A DNA stretch of 64,000 nt from Pseudomonas putida. Its GTDB lineage: Bacteria; Pseudomonadota; Gammaproteobacteria; Pseudomonadales; Pseudomonadaceae. Position 1 is the first letter of the stretch; each line of letters begins with the position of its first letter. Below the pieces are notes generated by a model. It did not search any database, was not told the origin of the DNA, and saw only the letters and a program-made list of their open reading frames with translations. Both the position numbers and the translations under genes were made by a program. This document shows, one piece after another, positions 47,862 to 56,876 of this stretch. The stretch is taken from assembly GCF_028682175.1 (NCBI RefSeq), contig NZ_JANHKS010000016.1, forward strand, positions 51,668 to 115,667, read 5' to 3'.

Positions 47862-47888
47862 TATGACCGGGCAAAATAGATTAAGTTC
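47862..47888 (-). promoter_or_regulatory. AlgU (sigma22)-like promoter, minus strand
   Basis: On the minus strand GAACTT (47888-47883) and TCATA (47866-47862) are 16 bases apart, close to the AlgU consensus GAACTT-N16/17-TCTGA. A transcript would start near 47856 and meet a terminator after about 40 bases. The 358-base gap between genes here holds nothing else recognised. Confidence 0.5.
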
Positions 47889-48006
47889 CCGATCAAAAAC
47901 AATAACTTAGATATTTGTATACAAGTCGTGTTACTCGTCGGAATTCGATTGTGACATTTTCTTCATGATTGCAGGATCGCGTCGTCATCCCTACGAGCAC
48001 ACATAC

Positions 48007-48480
48007 ATGAAGTATTCCTCGATTCTGTTGTTGTCCCTCTCGCTGGCCACTGGTTTCGCCTCGGCTGGCGATAACCTGAACGCCGGTGTGGGCGGCGCAT
48101 TGGGTGGGGTACTGGGTTCGGTTGTCGGCCAGCAGATCGGCGGCAGCACTGGCTCCGCCATCGGCGCAGGCCTGGGCGGCGCTGCAGGTGGCGCAGTGGG
48201 CGCCAACCGCCACAACCGTGCCGAAGCTGCCATTGGCGGTGGCCTGGGCGCTGCGGGCGGCAACGTGATCGGCCGCAGCGTCGGTGGCAGCACCGGCAGC
48301 CTGATCGGCGCAGCAGCCGGCGGCGGCGCCGGTGGCGCACTGGGTAACTACATGGGCGAGCAGAGCCGTCGTGACGACGACAACCGCCGTGGCTATCGTG
48401 GTGACCGTCGTTACTACGACCACGACCGCGGCCACCGTCACCACGACCACGGTCGTCATCGCGGCTGGCGTCATCGCTGA
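48007..48480 (+). CDS. glycine-zipper envelope protein
   Basis: A 157-residue exported protein. The signal peptide is KYSSILLLSLSLATGFASA (cleavage about residue 20). The body is a long glycine-zipper run (GVGGALGGVLGSVVGQQIGG and similar repeats, residues 25-115), which tends to associate with membranes. The tail is rich in Arg, His, Asp and Tyr (HDRGHRHHDHGRHRGWRHR), perhaps metal- or surface-binding. The ATG at 48007 gives a proper signal peptide; an earlier ATG at 47965 does not. The function is unknown. Confidence 0.85.
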   Translation: MKYSSILLLSLSLATGFASAGDNLNAGVGGALGGVLGSVVGQQIGGSTGSAIGAGLGGAAGGAVGANRHNRAEAAIGGGLGAAGGNVIGRSVGGSTGSLIGAAAGGGAGGALGNYMGEQSRRDDDNRRGYRGDRRYYDHDRGHRHHDHGRHRGWRHR

Positions 48481-48507
48481 TCCGCAAAGCAGCTATCGCA
48501 CATGACC

Positions 48508-48532
48508 ACCGGCCGCCGACTACGCGGCCGGT
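48508..48532 (+). terminator. probable terminator of the glycine-zipper gene
   Basis: A nine-base stem ACCGGCCGC / GCGGCCGGT with a seven-base loop. The following T stretch is weak (TGTCGTTT). Confidence 0.5.
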
Positions 48533-48539
48533 TGTCGTT

Positions 48540-48971
48540 TCAGACCGTCAGATGTTCCAGCGCCTGACGCATTTCTGCAGGAATGGCCACCGGCTGGTTC
48601 GACTGGCGATCCACGAACACATGCACGAAGCGCCCGGCCGCACAGGCCTCCTCTTCTCCCGCCCTGAAAATCGCCAGCTCGTATTGCACTGAACTGTTGC
48701 CCAGCTTGCCCACCCGCAGACCGACCTCGATCAGGTCCGGGTAGGCAATCGAGGCAAAGTAGTCACACGCCGAACTGACCACGAATCCCACCACGCTCCC
48801 CTCGTGAATATCCAGCCCGCCGCGCTCGATCAGGTAGCTGTTCACGGTGCTGTCGAAGAAGCTGTAGTACGTCACGTTGTTCACATGGCCGTAGATGTCG
48901 TTGTCATGCCAACGTGTGGTGACGGGCTGGAAGTGGCGGTAGTCGGTGCGTTGCGGGGTCTGGCTCATCAT
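48540..48971 (-). CDS. acyl-CoA thioesterase (4HBT hot-dog fold)
   Basis: A 143-residue cytosolic thioesterase. The active-site region TTRWHDNDIYGHVNNVTYYS contains the conserved aspartate of the 4HBT family and is followed by FFDSTVNSYLIERGG. Segments SVQYELAIFRAGEEEACAAG and VHVFVDRQSNQPVAIP are typical. Two ATG codons start the frame; either may be used. Substrates are likely short or medium acyl-CoAs. Confidence 0.92.
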   Translation of the reverse strand: MMSQTPQRTDYRHFQPVTTRWHDNDIYGHVNNVTYYSFFDSTVNSYLIERGGLDIHEGSVVGFVVSSACDYFASIAYPDLIEVGLRVGKLGNSSVQYELAIFRAGEEEACAAGRFVHVFVDRQSNQPVAIPAEMRQALEHLTV

Positions 48972-49167
48972 GCATCCCTCTGTGATTGCTCAAGGCCGTG
49001 ACACAAATGTCGATCAGGATACATTCCTCACACAACTTCGATACCGGGCACTAGCAAAACAACATCACGCCGCTTAACCTCCCGCAACACAAAACCACGG
49101 TCGAATGCGCCCGTGCGCTCATGCCCCAAGATCATCTAGAAAACGCGACATCCGCCAGGGAGAGGCC

Positions 49168-49980
49168 ATGCAACCCAACCAACCGCCCAAGGACGACGGG
49201 CAGACCGTGATACAGCGTCTGACACCCGACCAGTTCGATGTCGTACTCGGATCGCATCCAGGTAAGCGAAAAGTCCCACAGCAAAAAAGACCCTTGCCCC
49301 TGGGGACCCTGCTGATTGGCGTCGCCCTGCTGCTGGCGATCGTTTACCTGTTCACGCAGATGCTCCAACCAAGGAAAGCAGTTGCGACGGCTGTTGACCC
49401 GTCCTTGGCGCTCCAGACTCCGAGCGAGCCGGAGACCATGGCGCCTGAACCCGCGATCCGCACCACTGAGCAGGTGGTCTACGTGGCGCCACGGCTGGAC
49501 ACGACACCCCAGCCTGTTGCCTCCAAACCGCTGGATGACTGTCTGAAAGAAGGCAACGTGATCGACCGCAACGTCATCAATTGCCGCTTCGGCGACGGCC
49601 AAGCCACCGACTACAACGCGCCTCGCCCCCAGGGCATGGTCTCGGATCGCTACATGGCGCAGTACAAATCTGCCGCCGCCAAGCCCAAGGCCGAAACCGG
49701 CCGGCAATACGAAGTGGCGGGCGTGCTGATCCGTGAGGTTGACGGCCGCAACCGCTACGAGGCGCGTTATCGGATCTACAACCACCACGTCGAAAACAGC
49801 AGCGTGTGCATGAACTTCAAGAGCGACACTGTCGAATACCGAGAATGCCGGCGTGCCGCCGAGCCCTACTTCAAGGACATGTGCAGCGACTGGACCAAAC
49901 GCGCAGCCAAGGACAAGGACGAAAAAAACAAATTGGCCCAAGACCAGTTCTGCGAAGCGGCGCGGACTTACAGGCCGTAG
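49168..49980 (+). CDS. single-pass membrane protein of unknown function
   Basis: A 270-residue protein that I do not recognise. A polar N-terminal part of about 45 residues is followed by one membrane helix (LGTLLIGVALLLAIVYLFT, about 46-64), a proline-rich linker, and a periplasmic domain with several cysteines (DDCLKEGNVIDRNVINCRFG, SSVCMNFKSDTVEYRECRRA, YFKDMCSDW, DQFCEAARTY) that probably form disulfides. GGGAGAGG precedes the ATG at 49168. Together with the next lipoprotein gene it suggests an envelope role. Confidence 0.78.
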   Translation: MQPNQPPKDDGQTVIQRLTPDQFDVVLGSHPGKRKVPQQKRPLPLGTLLIGVALLLAIVYLFTQMLQPRKAVATAVDPSLALQTPSEPETMAPEPAIRTTEQVVYVAPRLDTTPQPVASKPLDDCLKEGNVIDRNVINCRFGDGQATDYNAPRPQGMVSDRYMAQYKSAAAKPKAETGRQYEVAGVLIREVDGRNRYEARYRIYNHHVENSSVCMNFKSDTVEYRECRRAAEPYFKDMCSDWTKRAAKDKDEKNKLAQDQFCEAARTYRP

Positions 49981-50108
49981 TGACACACCGCCGCTGAAAC
50001 TTAGATGTCAGGCAAAGAATTACCGAAGGGATTCGACAAAATCCGGTTTCGATGGTCATACGTTTCGCCAAGCAGAGGCCCAAAGGCCGATCACTTCAGG
50101 AAGACGTC

Positions 50109-50825
50109 ATGACCCGCACCCATTACCTGCCCCTGTTATTCACCGCCTTGATGGCCACGCTCGCCGGTTGCGGTGACAAGAGCGCCGGAAAAGCCGCCAG
50201 CGCCACTGCCGACGCTCGCGGGCTGTCCAAATCAATGACGGTGGATGTCAGCGGCGCCATGAACCTGCATTACGAGGCCCATGGCGACGCGGTAGGTGTA
50301 GGGTTCCTGCCGGGCAAGCAGCCCGGCGCCAACTGGCTGACCCTGAGCGCCGACCAGGAAGCCGACGGCGACCGCAACGAAGTCAGCATCGGGCCGGTGG
50401 TGGGCTTCTCTTTTGAAGATCCCGATCAGGAAAAGCACGCCATCATGTTTCAGGGCGGCCGCGTGGAAGTCGCCCACGACGAAAACAGCGCCTCCTACGA
50501 TACCGGTTCCTACTACCAGTACTACGATGCCGACAAGAGCGGTGCCAACAGCAACGTGAAACTCGATTTCAGCAAGATCGAAAAGCTGGAGTCGGGCAAC
50601 AAGCTGCTGGACCGCTATCGCCTGATCGGCACCTTCCAGTTCAATGCCGCCCTGTCACCCGAGCAGCCGTCCGACGACTGCACCCGGGAAGCCGCCGCCT
50701 ACGCCGCCGAGCACGGCGAACGTCATCCGGGGTTCGACGCAGGGCTGTGCAACGCCAAGAGCGTCGTTGCCAAAGGCAGCTTTGACATCACCCAGGACTT
50801 TCCGGCGACTGAAAAAGCGGGCTGA
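50109..50825 (+). CDS. lipoprotein of unknown function
   Basis: A 238-residue lipoprotein with signal peptide and lipobox (LPLLFTALMATLAGCGDKSA; the cysteine is at residue 22). The residue after it is Gly, so outer-membrane transfer is likely. The mature part is acidic, with a YDTGSYYQYYDADKSGANSN segment and two cysteines (DDCTREAAAYA, GLCNAKSV) near the end. AGGAAG precedes the ATG at 50109. No family recognised. REP sequences follow. Confidence 0.8.
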   Translation: MTRTHYLPLLFTALMATLAGCGDKSAGKAASATADARGLSKSMTVDVSGAMNLHYEAHGDAVGVGFLPGKQPGANWLTLSADQEADGDRNEVSIGPVVGFSFEDPDQEKHAIMFQGGRVEVAHDENSASYDTGSYYQYYDADKSGANSNVKLDFSKIEKLESGNKLLDRYRLIGTFQFNAALSPEQPSDDCTREAAAYAAEHGERHPGFDAGLCNAKSVVAKGSFDITQDFPATEKAG

Positions 50826-50867
50826 GCCCTGCCCAGTCTGACTTACCGGCGATACCGATCCCAAAGC

Positions 50868-50896
50868 CGCCCCCGCCGGCAAGCCGTGCTGCTACG
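50868..50896 (-). repeat. half REP, family A
   Basis: One inverted-orientation copy (GCCGGCAAGCCGTGCTGCTA) after the lipoprotein gene, with only a degenerate partner. Confidence 0.75.
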
Positions 50897-50937
50897 GGGT
50901 GGTGAGGGGGTGCGGGATTTGTGAGACACCATTGAAT

Positions 50938-51007
50938 CCGTAGCAGCACGGCTTGCCGGCGGGAGCGATTTCAAGCACGCCGACGCCGGCGAGCCGGATT
51001 GCTACGG
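50938..51007. repeat. REP pair, family A, one arm degenerate
   Basis: A perfect left copy and a diverged right copy (GCCGGCGAGCCGGATTGCTA), 42 bases after the half REP. Confidence 0.8.
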
Positions 51008-51046
51008 ACCAAGGGTGTGACACAAATCTTGCGCCCCCCCAATCCC

Positions 51047-51070
51047 CCGTAGCAGTCCGGCTTGCCGGCG
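51047..51070 (+). repeat. degenerate REP, family A
   Basis: CCGTAGCAGTCCGGCTTGCC with no complete partner; third unit of a small REP cluster before the pckA terminator. Confidence 0.7.
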
Positions 51071-51098
51071 ATGGCGGTTTCGAGGCCGCCGCGCCCAT

Positions 51099-51126
51099 AA
51101 AAAAACCGCCCCGAAGGGCGGTTTCT
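51099..51126 (-). terminator. intrinsic terminator of pckA
   Basis: On the minus strand ACCGCCC-TTCG-GGGCGGT is followed by TTTTTTTAT, 20 bases beyond the pckA stop. Confidence 0.92.
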
Positions 51127-51145
51127 TGTTCGGCTGAATCCGATC

Positions 51146-52687
51146 TTACAACTTCGGACCCGCTGCCTTGATGGCGTCGCTCACGTCGAACTTCTTGAAG
51201 TTCTCGATGAACAGGCCGGCCAGGGCCTTGGCGGCTTCGTCGTAGGCCGCTTTGTCAGCCCAGGTGTTGCGCGGGTTGAGCAGTACGGTTTCGACGCCCG
51301 GTACCGACTTCGGCACGTCCAGGTTGACGGTGTCCAGGTGCTCGGTTTCAGCACCGATCAGCGCGCCGCTCTGGATGGCTGCGATGACGCCACGGGTGGT
51401 CGGGATGTTGAAGCGTTTGCCCACGCCGTAGCCGCCGCCGGTCCAGCCGGTGTTGACCAGGTAGACCTTGGAGCCGAAGCCGCGGATGCGCTTGATCAGC
51501 AGCTCTGCGTATTCGCCAGCCGGACGCGGGAAGAACGGCGCGCCGAAGCAGGTGGAGAAGGTCGACTTGATGCCGGCGCCCGAGCCCATTTCGGTCGAAC
51601 CGACCAGCGCGGTGTAGCCCGACAGGAAGTGGTAGGCCGCTTGTTCTTCGCTGAGGATCGACACAGGCGGCAGAACGCCGGTCAGGTCGCAGGTCAGGAA
51701 GATCACGGCGTTTGGCTCGCCGCCCAGGTTCGCTTCGGAGCGCTTTTCAACGTGCTCCAGCGGGTAGGCGGCGCGGCTGTTCTGGGTCAGGCTGCTGTCG
51801 GCGTAGTCGGCGTGCTTGTTGGCATCCAGAACTACGTTTTCCAGCACTGCGCCATGCTTGATGGCTTTCCAGATGACAGGCTCGTTCTTCTCGGACAGGT
51901 CGATGCACTTGGCGTAGCAACCGCCTTCCATGTTGAAGACAACGCCTTCGCCCCAGCCGTGCTCGTCGTCACCGATCAGGTAACGGCTTTCGTCGGCCGA
52001 CAGGGTGGTCTTGCCGGTGCCCGACAGACCGAAGAACAGGGTCACGTCGCCTTCTTCGCCGATGTTGGCGGCGCAGTGCATTGGCAGCACGTCGGACGCC
52101 GGCAGCAGGAAGTTCTGTACCGAGAACATGGCCTTTTTCATTTCGCCGGCGTAACGCATGCCCGCGATCAGGACTTTCTTCTGTGCGAAGTTGATGATGA
52201 CGGTGCCGTCGGAGTTGGTGCCGTCACGCTCAGGCACGCACTCGAAGTTGGCAACGTTGAGGATCTGCCATTCTTCGCGACCGGCCGGGTTGTACTGAGC
52301 CGGGTTGATGAACAGGCAACGACCGAACAGGTTCTGCCAGGCAGTCTGGGTGGTCATTTTCACGGCCAGGTAGTGATCGGCCGCAGCGCCTACGTGCACG
52401 TGGGAAACGAAATGTTCCTGGGCGTTGTTGAACGCCTCGACACGGGCCCACAGGGCATCGAATTTGTCGGCAGGGAATTTGCGGTTGATCGGACCCCAGG
52501 CAATTGCTTCCTGGGTAGTCGGTTCTTCAACGATGAAACGGTCGACTGGCGAACGGCCAGTGCGATGGCCGGTTTCCACGACGAGTGCGCCGGTATCGGA
52601 CAGTACGCCTTCACCGCGACTGAGGGCTTCTTTAACCAGATCGTCAACACTGAGATCGGTGTGAACGGCGTTATTGGCTTGCGTCAT
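51146..52687 (-). CDS. pckA: phosphoenolpyruvate carboxykinase (ATP)
   Basis: A 513-residue gluconeogenic enzyme converting oxaloacetate and ATP to PEP. The ATP-binding P-loop is [20 protein letters not shown], followed by the metal-binding [17 protein letters not shown]. Earlier [16 protein letters not shown] and [20 protein letters not shown] are typical. The start at 52687 gives [16 protein letters not shown], the family N-terminus. A terminator follows directly. Its neighbour hslO lies upstream on the same strand, as in other pseudomonads. Confidence 0.97.
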   Translation of the reverse strand: MTQANNAVHTDLSVDDLVKEALSRGEGVLSDTGALVVETGHRTGRSPVDRFIVEEPTTQEAIAWGPINRKFPADKFDALWARVEAFNNAQEHFVSHVHVGAAADHYLAVKMTTQTAWQNLFGRCLFINPAQYNPAGREEWQILNVANFECVPERDGTNSDGTVIINFAQKKVLIAGMRYAGEMKKAMFSVQNFLLPASDVLPMHCAANIGEEGDVTLFFGLSGTGKTTLSADESRYLIGDDEHGWGEGVVFNMEGGCYAKCIDLSEKNEPVIWKAIKHGAVLENVVLDANKHADYADSSLTQNSRAAYPLEHVEKRSEANLGGEPNAVIFLTCDLTGVLPPVSILSEEQAAYHFLSGYTALVGSTEMGSGAGIKSTFSTCFGAPFFPRPAGEYAELLIKRIRGFGSKVYLVNTGWTGGGYGVGKRFNIPTTRGVIAAIQSGALIGAETEHLDTVNLDVPKSVPGVETVLLNPRNTWADKAAYDEAAKALAGLFIENFKKFDVSDAIKAAGPKL

Positions 52688-52878
52688 GAGATTCCCCGTC
52701 GGCCCGCTGGCCGAGTGCTCCAAACGTTTTGTAGTAGAAAAACCCTGACTACTACAGCTAAAAAGTGGCCGGATTATGCCAGAAAAGCCCAAAAAAGGTA
52801 GGGCCCTCCTGTCAGAACTACATAAAGGAGAGCCAAGCCTGCCGGGCAGAAACCATTCAGCCCGGCCTTGGCACTACA

Positions 52879-53781
52879 TCAATGGCGAGTGTCGGAAGGG
52901 GTATCGACGCCGCCGCCTGCGAACAGCTGCACTACATCTGTTGCATCGAACAAATAGCGCTGATTGCAGAACTGGCAATCGATCTCGACGGTACCGTTGT
53001 GCTCGACCACCAATTGCTGTGCATCTTCCAGACCAAGACTGACCAGCGCGTTGGCCGACCGCTCGCGCGAGCAGCTGCAACGGAACACCAGCGGCTGAAT
53101 ATCGAACATGCGCACGGCGTCTTCGTGGAACAGGCGGTGCAGAACGGTCTCGTTGTTGAGGCTCAGCAGCTCTTCGGCAGTCAGTGTGTCGACCAGCGTG
53201 TTGACGTGCTGCCAACTGGCCGCGCGCTCTTCGGGCTCGCGGAGTTTTTCCGGTGGCAGCTGCTGGAGCAGCATGCCACGGGCCCGCTTGCCGTCAGCCT
53301 TGATCCAGAAGCGCGTAGGCAACTGCTCGGACATCACGAAGTATTCGGACAGGCAGGCCGACAGATCGACCCCGTCCAGACCCACGATGCCCTGGTAGCG
53401 TTTGCCCTGGCGCGGATCGATGGTCATGGTCAGGTCGCCGTCGGGCATCAGGTCCTGCAACGTCGCGCCTGGCGTGACCAGGCTCTCGTCGTAACGGGCA
53501 ATACCGCGAAGCTCGCGCTCACTGGAGCACTCGATCATCAGCAGCGACACCGGGCCGAGGGAGCGGGCCTGGAGCACCAGCAAACCGTCGAACTTCAAGG
53601 TGCCCACCAGCAAGGCAGCCGCTGCGAGCATTTCGCCGAGCAATTGCGCGACCGGCTCAGGGTACGGGTGCTTGGCCAAAACCTCCGCGTAGCTGCGCTC
53701 GAGCGCCACTAGCTCGCCGCGAACGTCGCTCTCATCGAAGATGAAACGCTGGGTGTAATCGATATCCGGGAATTCATGCAT
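52879..53781 (-). CDS. hslO: Hsp33 redox-regulated chaperone
   Basis: A 300-residue cytosolic holdase chaperone switched on by oxidation. Four zinc-binding cysteines are near the C-terminus: a CxC pair in [14 protein letters not shown] and a CxxC pair in [13 protein letters not shown]. The N-terminal domain has [20 protein letters not shown]. It is located between pckA and the PAP2 gene, as in P. aeruginosa. Confidence 0.96.
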   Translation of the reverse strand: MHEFPDIDYTQRFIFDESDVRGELVALERSYAEVLAKHPYPEPVAQLLGEMLAAAALLVGTLKFDGLLVLQARSLGPVSLLMIECSSERELRGIARYDESLVTPGATLQDLMPDGDLTMTIDPRQGKRYQGIVGLDGVDLSACLSEYFVMSEQLPTRFWIKADGKRARGMLLQQLPPEKLREPEERAASWQHVNTLVDTLTAEELLSLNNETVLHRLFHEDAVRMFDIQPLVFRCSCSRERSANALVSLGLEDAQQLVVEHNGTVEIDCQFCNQRYLFDATDVVQLFAGGGVDTPSDTRH

Positions 53782-53883
53782 GGGAAAAAGGTATCTGAAT
53801 TAATGACAAAGTGATGACAAGCGCCTATAAAACGCGGTTTCGCACTAACCTGTGCCGCATTGCCATTTCGATGGGGTTATTTT

Positions 53884-54693
53884 ATGGACTATCCAGCGCT
53901 GTTCCAACCCAAGTGGAACGCCAAAAAATTCTTGCTGTGTCATCTGGTAGCGCTCGTCTTGCTGCTGGTGTGGATTTGGCCCACAGGCCATGCGGCATTC
54001 ACGCAGTTCGACGAATGGTTTTTCCATCTGCTGAACCGACCACTGGTACAGAACAAGGCCTGGTTGTGGACCTGGACAGTCGCCAGTATGCGCCCGTTCG
54101 ATATCGTCGTCGGCCTGATTCTGTTGATGCTGCTCATCAAGGGCGACTGGGTGTTCAAGGCGGTGCAGGCACGGGCTGCATTGATCGGCTTCGTGTTGAC
54201 GCTGATCCTGCTGCTGATCATCCGCACCGTGTTTTCCAAGATCATCGATCACACGTCCTTGCAGCATGACAGCGCATCGGTGGTGATTCCCGACGCGATC
54301 AAGCTCAGCGAGATCTTCCCGACGCTGGAAGACAAATGGCAGCTCAAGGACCGTTCGAGCCAGAGCTTTCCGGGCGACCACGCTTCGGTCCTGCTGATCT
54401 GGGCAATGTTCATGACCCTCTTCAGCCGCACCGTTGGCCAACGCGTAGTGATCTGGGCGCTGGCGTTGCTGTTCATGATGCCGCGCCTGGTCGCGGGTGC
54501 GCACTGGGGCCAGGATGACTACATCGGCGGCGTATTGATCGCCCTGCTGGCGCTGGCCTGGAGCTGCTACACCCCGTTCGCGGCGGTCGCCACCGGCTTT
54601 GTGCTGCGAGCGACGGCGCCGATCTTCAATCTGTTCGGGCGGATTCCGCTGTTCAAATGCCTTGCGATCATGAAGCCGGGCGCGCAGTTGTAA
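53884..54693 (+). CDS. PAP2-family membrane phosphatase
   Basis: A 269-residue membrane protein with about six helices. Phosphatase motifs are SSQSFPGDHASVLLIWAMFM and RLVAGAHWGQDDYIGG, which match the SGDHS-type and RxxxxxHxxxD boxes of PAP2 enzymes; the first box (KxxxxxxRP) is unclear but may be in the segment before SFPGDHAS. Relatives act on lipid phosphates, for example LpxT and undecaprenyl-pyrophosphate phosphatases. It is divergent from hslO. Confidence 0.9.
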   Translation: MDYPALFQPKWNAKKFLLCHLVALVLLLVWIWPTGHAAFTQFDEWFFHLLNRPLVQNKAWLWTWTVASMRPFDIVVGLILLMLLIKGDWVFKAVQARAALIGFVLTLILLLIIRTVFSKIIDHTSLQHDSASVVIPDAIKLSEIFPTLEDKWQLKDRSSQSFPGDHASVLLIWAMFMTLFSRTVGQRVVIWALALLFMMPRLVAGAHWGQDDYIGGVLIALLALAWSCYTPFAAVATGFVLRATAPIFNLFGRIPLFKCLAIMKPGAQL

Positions 54694-54705
54694 CCGCCGA
54701 CGACT

Positions 54706-54772
54706 TGTAGCAGCACGGCTTGCCGGCGGGGCGTCATTGAAATCGCCCCCGCCGGCAAGCCGCGCTGCTACG
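54706..54772. repeat. REP pair, family A
   Basis: Inverted family-A copies between the convergent PAP2 and hslR genes. Confidence 0.85.
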
Positions 54773-54789
54773 AATTGGCAGGCGCGACT

Positions 54790-55191
54790 TCAATCATCCC
54801 CTGACCGAAACTGAAACAATTGTCGGCGCTGCTTCTTGGTCGGCCTGCCGTCCGTTGTCACGCCCAGGCTGCCCGCCTTGCGCATCTCGGCCGCCTGCTC
54901 ACGTTTGGCCACACTTTCCGGAGTTTCGCTGTAGAGCAACTGTGCCTCCGGCGCGCCGCGACGCACGATGGACAGCGCCTTGACGACGACCGTGCGCTCA
55001 TCGAAGCCGGCTCGAATCTGGAACTCGTCGCCAATGCGCGGCTCCTTGCCCGGCTTGCAACGCTCTCCACGGCAGTGCACCTTGCCGCTTTCTATGGCCG
55101 CCTTGGCCAGTGCGCGGGTCTTGAAGAAGCGCGCGGCCCAAAGCCATTTGTCCAGACGAACCTTGTCGTCCTCGTCTGACTTCTGTGTCAT
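54790..55191 (-). CDS. hslR: Hsp15 ribosome-rescue RNA-binding protein HslR
   Basis: A 133-residue S4-domain protein. The S4 motif is VRLDKWLWAARFFKTRALAK followed by AAIESGKVHCRGERCKPGKE, and the C-terminus is basic (RPTKKQRRQLFQFRSG). Hsp15 binds 50S subunits carrying stalled nascent chains after heat shock. The position next to hslO and the rim genes matches P. aeruginosa. Confidence 0.95.
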   Translation of the reverse strand: MTQKSDEDDKVRLDKWLWAARFFKTRALAKAAIESGKVHCRGERCKPGKEPRIGDEFQIRAGFDERTVVVKALSIVRRGAPEAQLLYSETPESVAKREQAAEMRKAGSLGVTTDGRPTKKQRRQLFQFRSGDD

Positions 55192-55351
55192 CTGAATTCC
55201 TCAATTACGTGATAGTCAGAACTGTACTACGCAATGTCGAGCACGCAGTAATCGCAAGCGTTGGGTAGAATCCTCCGCACACATGTGAGGGCATGCACAC
55301 TCGTCTTCGCCAAGCTATTGTGGGCAGAACGCTCAAACGTACGGGATCGCT

Positions 55352-55834
55352 TTGAAAACATTCGACCATCTCACAGTCATCGGCCTTCGCGAATGGGTGG
55401 CGCTGCCCCATCTGGGCGTCGCCGGGCTGCGCGCGAAGATCGACACCGGGGCCAGCACCTCAAGCCTGCACGCCACGGAAATCGAGCCCTTCGAACGCGA
55501 TGGAGAAAAGTGGGTGCGCTTCAACGCCCACCTTGGCACCGTCGTGCAGTTGCGCCATCGCCGATGCGAAGCGCAACTGGTGGCGATGAAAACCATCAAG
55601 AGTTCCAACGGGCAGGCTCAGGTGCGGTATGTGATTCGCACCACGCTGGCGCTGGGTGACCGGGTCTGGCCCGTCGAGTTCACGCTGGCGTGCCGCAAGG
55701 CCATGCGGTATCGGTTGTTATTGGGTTCCAAGGCTCTGATCGACGGCCAGCTGGTGGTCAATCCGGGCGTTACTTATGTTCAGGACAAACCGGTATTTCC
55801 GGCCTCAAATTCCTCTGTCACAGGTGTTGCATGA
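55352..55834 (+). CDS. rimB: RimB retropepsin-like aspartic protease
   Basis: A 160-residue protein with the retropepsin-like active-site segment [20 protein letters not shown] (DTGA) near residue 31. The family is annotated as RimK/LysX-associated ATP-dependent zinc protease, and in P. fluorescens RimB cooperates with RimK in ribosome modification. The start is TTG at 55352. The stop overlaps rimK by four bases (ATGA). No rimA-like gene was recognised upstream, where P. fluorescens has one. Confidence 0.9.
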   Translation: MKTFDHLTVIGLREWVALPHLGVAGLRAKIDTGASTSSLHATEIEPFERDGEKWVRFNAHLGTVVQLRHRRCEAQLVAMKTIKSSNGQAQVRYVIRTTLALGDRVWPVEFTLACRKAMRYRLLLGSKALIDGQLVVNPGVTYVQDKPVFPASNSSVTGVA

Positions 55835-56736
55835 AGATCGCTGTGCTTTCGCGAAATCCGCGTCTGTATTCAACTCGTCGCCTGGTCGAAGCCGGTATCC
55901 AGCGAGGCCACGAGGTCGTTGTGATCGATACCCTGCGCGCCTATATGAACATCGCCAGTCATAAGCCGCAGATCCACTACCGAGGCAAGCCACTGGAAGG
56001 TTTCGATGCGGTGATCCCGCGCATCGGCGCCTCGGTCACCTTCTATGGCTGCGCGGTACTGCGTCAGTTCGAAATGATGGGCGTGTTCCCGCTCAACGAA
56101 TCGGTCGCCATCGCCCGCTCGCGAGACAAGCTTCGCTCGCTGCAGCTGCTGTCCCGCCGCGGGATCGGCCTGCCGGTGACCGGCTTTGCCCACTCCCCCG
56201 ACGACATCCCCGACCTGATCCAGATGGTCAATGGCGCTCCGCTGGTCATCAAGGTGCTGGAAGGCACCCAGGGCATCGGCGTGGTGCTGTGCGAAACCGC
56301 CACGGCTGCGGAATCGGTGATCGAGGCGTTCATGGGCCTCAAGCAGGACATCATGGTGCAGGAGTACATCAAGGAAGCGGGCGGTGCTGACATCCGCTGC
56401 TTCGTGGTGGGCGACAAGGTCATCGCCTCGATGATGCGCCAGGCCAAACCCGGCGAGTTCCGCTCCAACCTGCACCGTGGCGGCACGGCCAGCCTCATCA
56501 AGATCACCCCCGAAGAGCGCATGACCGCCATCCGCGCCGCCAAGGTCATGGGCCTGAGCGTGGCCGGGGTCGACATCCTGCGCTCCAACCACGGGCCGCT
56601 GGTGATGGAAGTGAACTCCTCGCCCGGCCTGGAAGGCATCGAGGCCACCACAGGCAAGGACGTGGCGGGGATGATCATTCAATACATCGAGAAAAACGGC
56701 GGTCCGCACATGACGCGGACCAAGGGCAAGGGGTGA
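55831..56736 (+). CDS. rimK: ribosomal protein S6 glutamate ligase RimK
   Basis: A 301-residue ATP-grasp ligase that adds glutamates to the C-terminus of ribosomal protein S6. The N-terminus [20 protein letters not shown] is the family start, [20 protein letters not shown] is the ATP-binding region, and [17 protein letters not shown] carries metal ligands. It is translationally coupled to rimB and ends before a REP pair. Confidence 0.96.
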   Translation: MKIAVLSRNPRLYSTRRLVEAGIQRGHEVVVIDTLRAYMNIASHKPQIHYRGKPLEGFDAVIPRIGASVTFYGCAVLRQFEMMGVFPLNESVAIARSRDKLRSLQLLSRRGIGLPVTGFAHSPDDIPDLIQMVNGAPLVIKVLEGTQGIGVVLCETATAAESVIEAFMGLKQDIMVQEYIKEAGGADIRCFVVGDKVIASMMRQAKPGEFRSNLHRGGTASLIKITPEERMTAIRAAKVMGLSVAGVDILRSNHGPLVMEVNSSPGLEGIEATTGKDVAGMIIQYIEKNGGPHMTRTKGKG

Positions 56737-56774
56737 TCCGCACGTCCATCGGCCAAACCCGCTGCGGCACCCGC

Positions 56775-56866
56775 CTGTAGGAGCGCGCTTGCCCGCGACT
56801 GCGTCAATCCAGACACCCTCGCGGTGACTGTCACGCCGCAGTCGCGGGCAAGCGCGCTCCTACACA
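56775..56866. repeat. REP pair, family B
   Basis: Inverted family-B copies (GTAGGAGCGCGCTTGCCCGC and complement) between the convergent rimK and sensor kinase genes. Confidence 0.88.
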
Positions 56867-56876
56867 GGCATGCGGG

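Noticed and set aside
47893..48474. Thr/Val/Ala-rich frame opposite the glycine-zipper gene
   Set aside because: Composition mirrors the glycine-rich gene on the other strand, and there is no independent support.
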